Source of the DNA: Nemopilema nomurai
Taxonomy: Eukaryota; Cnidaria; Scyphozoa; Rhizostomeae; Rhizostomatidae
NCBI GenBank assembly: GCA_003864495.1
Contig: ML133443.1
Location: 1 to 64,000 of the forward strand
Length of the DNA: 64,000 bases
Direction of reading: 5' to 3'
Position numbers and translations under genes: made by a program. This document shows positions 63,701-64,000 of the stretch, piece after piece. Each line of letters starts with the position of its first letter. Positions within the stretch are counted from its first letter, which is position 1. Under the pieces are notes generated by a model. The model ran no database searches. It saw only the letters and a list, made by a program, of their open reading frames with translations, and had not been told where the DNA came from.

Positions 63701-64000
63701 ACCTACCCACTTCACACATTCCTTGTCACCCACGTCCAACACCTGAAAGCGTAACTCGATGACTCAAGTGTACAATAAAACGGCATTTAACGCCCACCCT
63801 TTACCCCATACTGCTGTTGATTGAGTTGGGGTGGTGGTCATAATGACGTAAGTGTCAGCTAACGCCCTTTCGCCAGCTTCAATGGCTGTATTAGTGTTAT
63901 CGGATTCCATATTTGTAGCCTCAGGGCCTCTACTTCCGCCGTGGAAGCCAGGCGGACTCTTCTGAAGATTTTTAGTGACGTCGATAACCCCCTGGTTATT
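60741..64000. other. Intergenic right end, repeats only
   Basis: No gene recognised. A minus ORF of 109 codons (61654-61983) has one hydrophobic stretch but no domain I know. Direct repeats at 61363-61416 and 61524-61577 are listed separately. Bases 63,600-64,000 are GC-richer and may approach another gene outside the window. Confidence 0.5.
61363..61577. repeat. 54-bp direct repeats, 161 bp apart
   Basis: Copies at 61363-61416 and 61524-61577 share TTACCA, then ATAAATAAAAGACA, then TTCTAACATAAATCACCTCC and AGTT, with about six differences. The 107 bp between them is not repeated. They could be the long direct ends of a small element. Confidence 0.8.

Noticed and set aside
1..64000. CRISPR arrays, bacterial operons, prophage, riboswitches
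   Set aside because: Intron-rich animal genes throughout. The tandem arrays have no spacers and no prokaryotic genes occur.

Overview
The window is animal nuclear DNA. It is AT-rich, its genes are split by short to mid-sized GT-AG introns, and it holds minisatellites, a MITE-like element and microsatellites. Gene content is generally metazoan: TRAPPC9, Smoothened, a C8orf34 homologue, four-jointed kinase, TMEM60 and a KLF. The compact introns, gene density and repeat style make me favour a cnidarian, probably a coral or anemone, but no feature proves the taxon. All identifications come from my own reading and remembered family motifs; no search was run. Exon boundaries were set by hand from splice sites and tested by codon-phase continuity.

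Layout: 1-2.7 kb has a minus-strand KLF zinc-finger ORF and a short MITE. 2.7-12.8 kb (+) holds 16 exons covering the C-terminal 700 or so residues of TRAPPC9; its N-terminal half is not visible here. 14.2-22.9 kb (-) holds a nine-exon Smoothened gene, convergent with TRAPPC9. Its exon 8 carries a 5-bp tandem duplication that breaks the frame inside the seventh membrane segment. 22.9-28.7 kb has no gene that I can support. 28.7-42.2 kb (+) holds a C8orf34-like gene of about 17 exons with an N-terminal RIIa-type dimerisation/docking motif; a 21-copy 30-bp minisatellite lies in one intron. 42.2-50.7 kb looks gene-empty. 51.25-52.30 kb (+) is an intronless four-jointed-type Golgi kinase (FJX1). 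56.07-56.73 kb (+) holds two phase-compatible exons of an unidentified 3' gene end. 59.63-60.05 kb (-) is intronless TMEM60, followed by a His/Gln-rich ORF and an overlapping Cys/His zinc-ribbon-like fragment. The last 3 kb has only repeats.

The genes are unrelated eukaryotic loci, not an operon. Smoothened (Hedgehog signalling) and four-jointed (Fat/Dachsous planar polarity) both serve patterning, but nothing here links them. The most notable points are the Smoothened frameshift, PKA/CK1-type clusters in its tail, a predicted 19-nt TRAPPC9 microexon, a GC-AG intron and the phased 30-bp repeat array.
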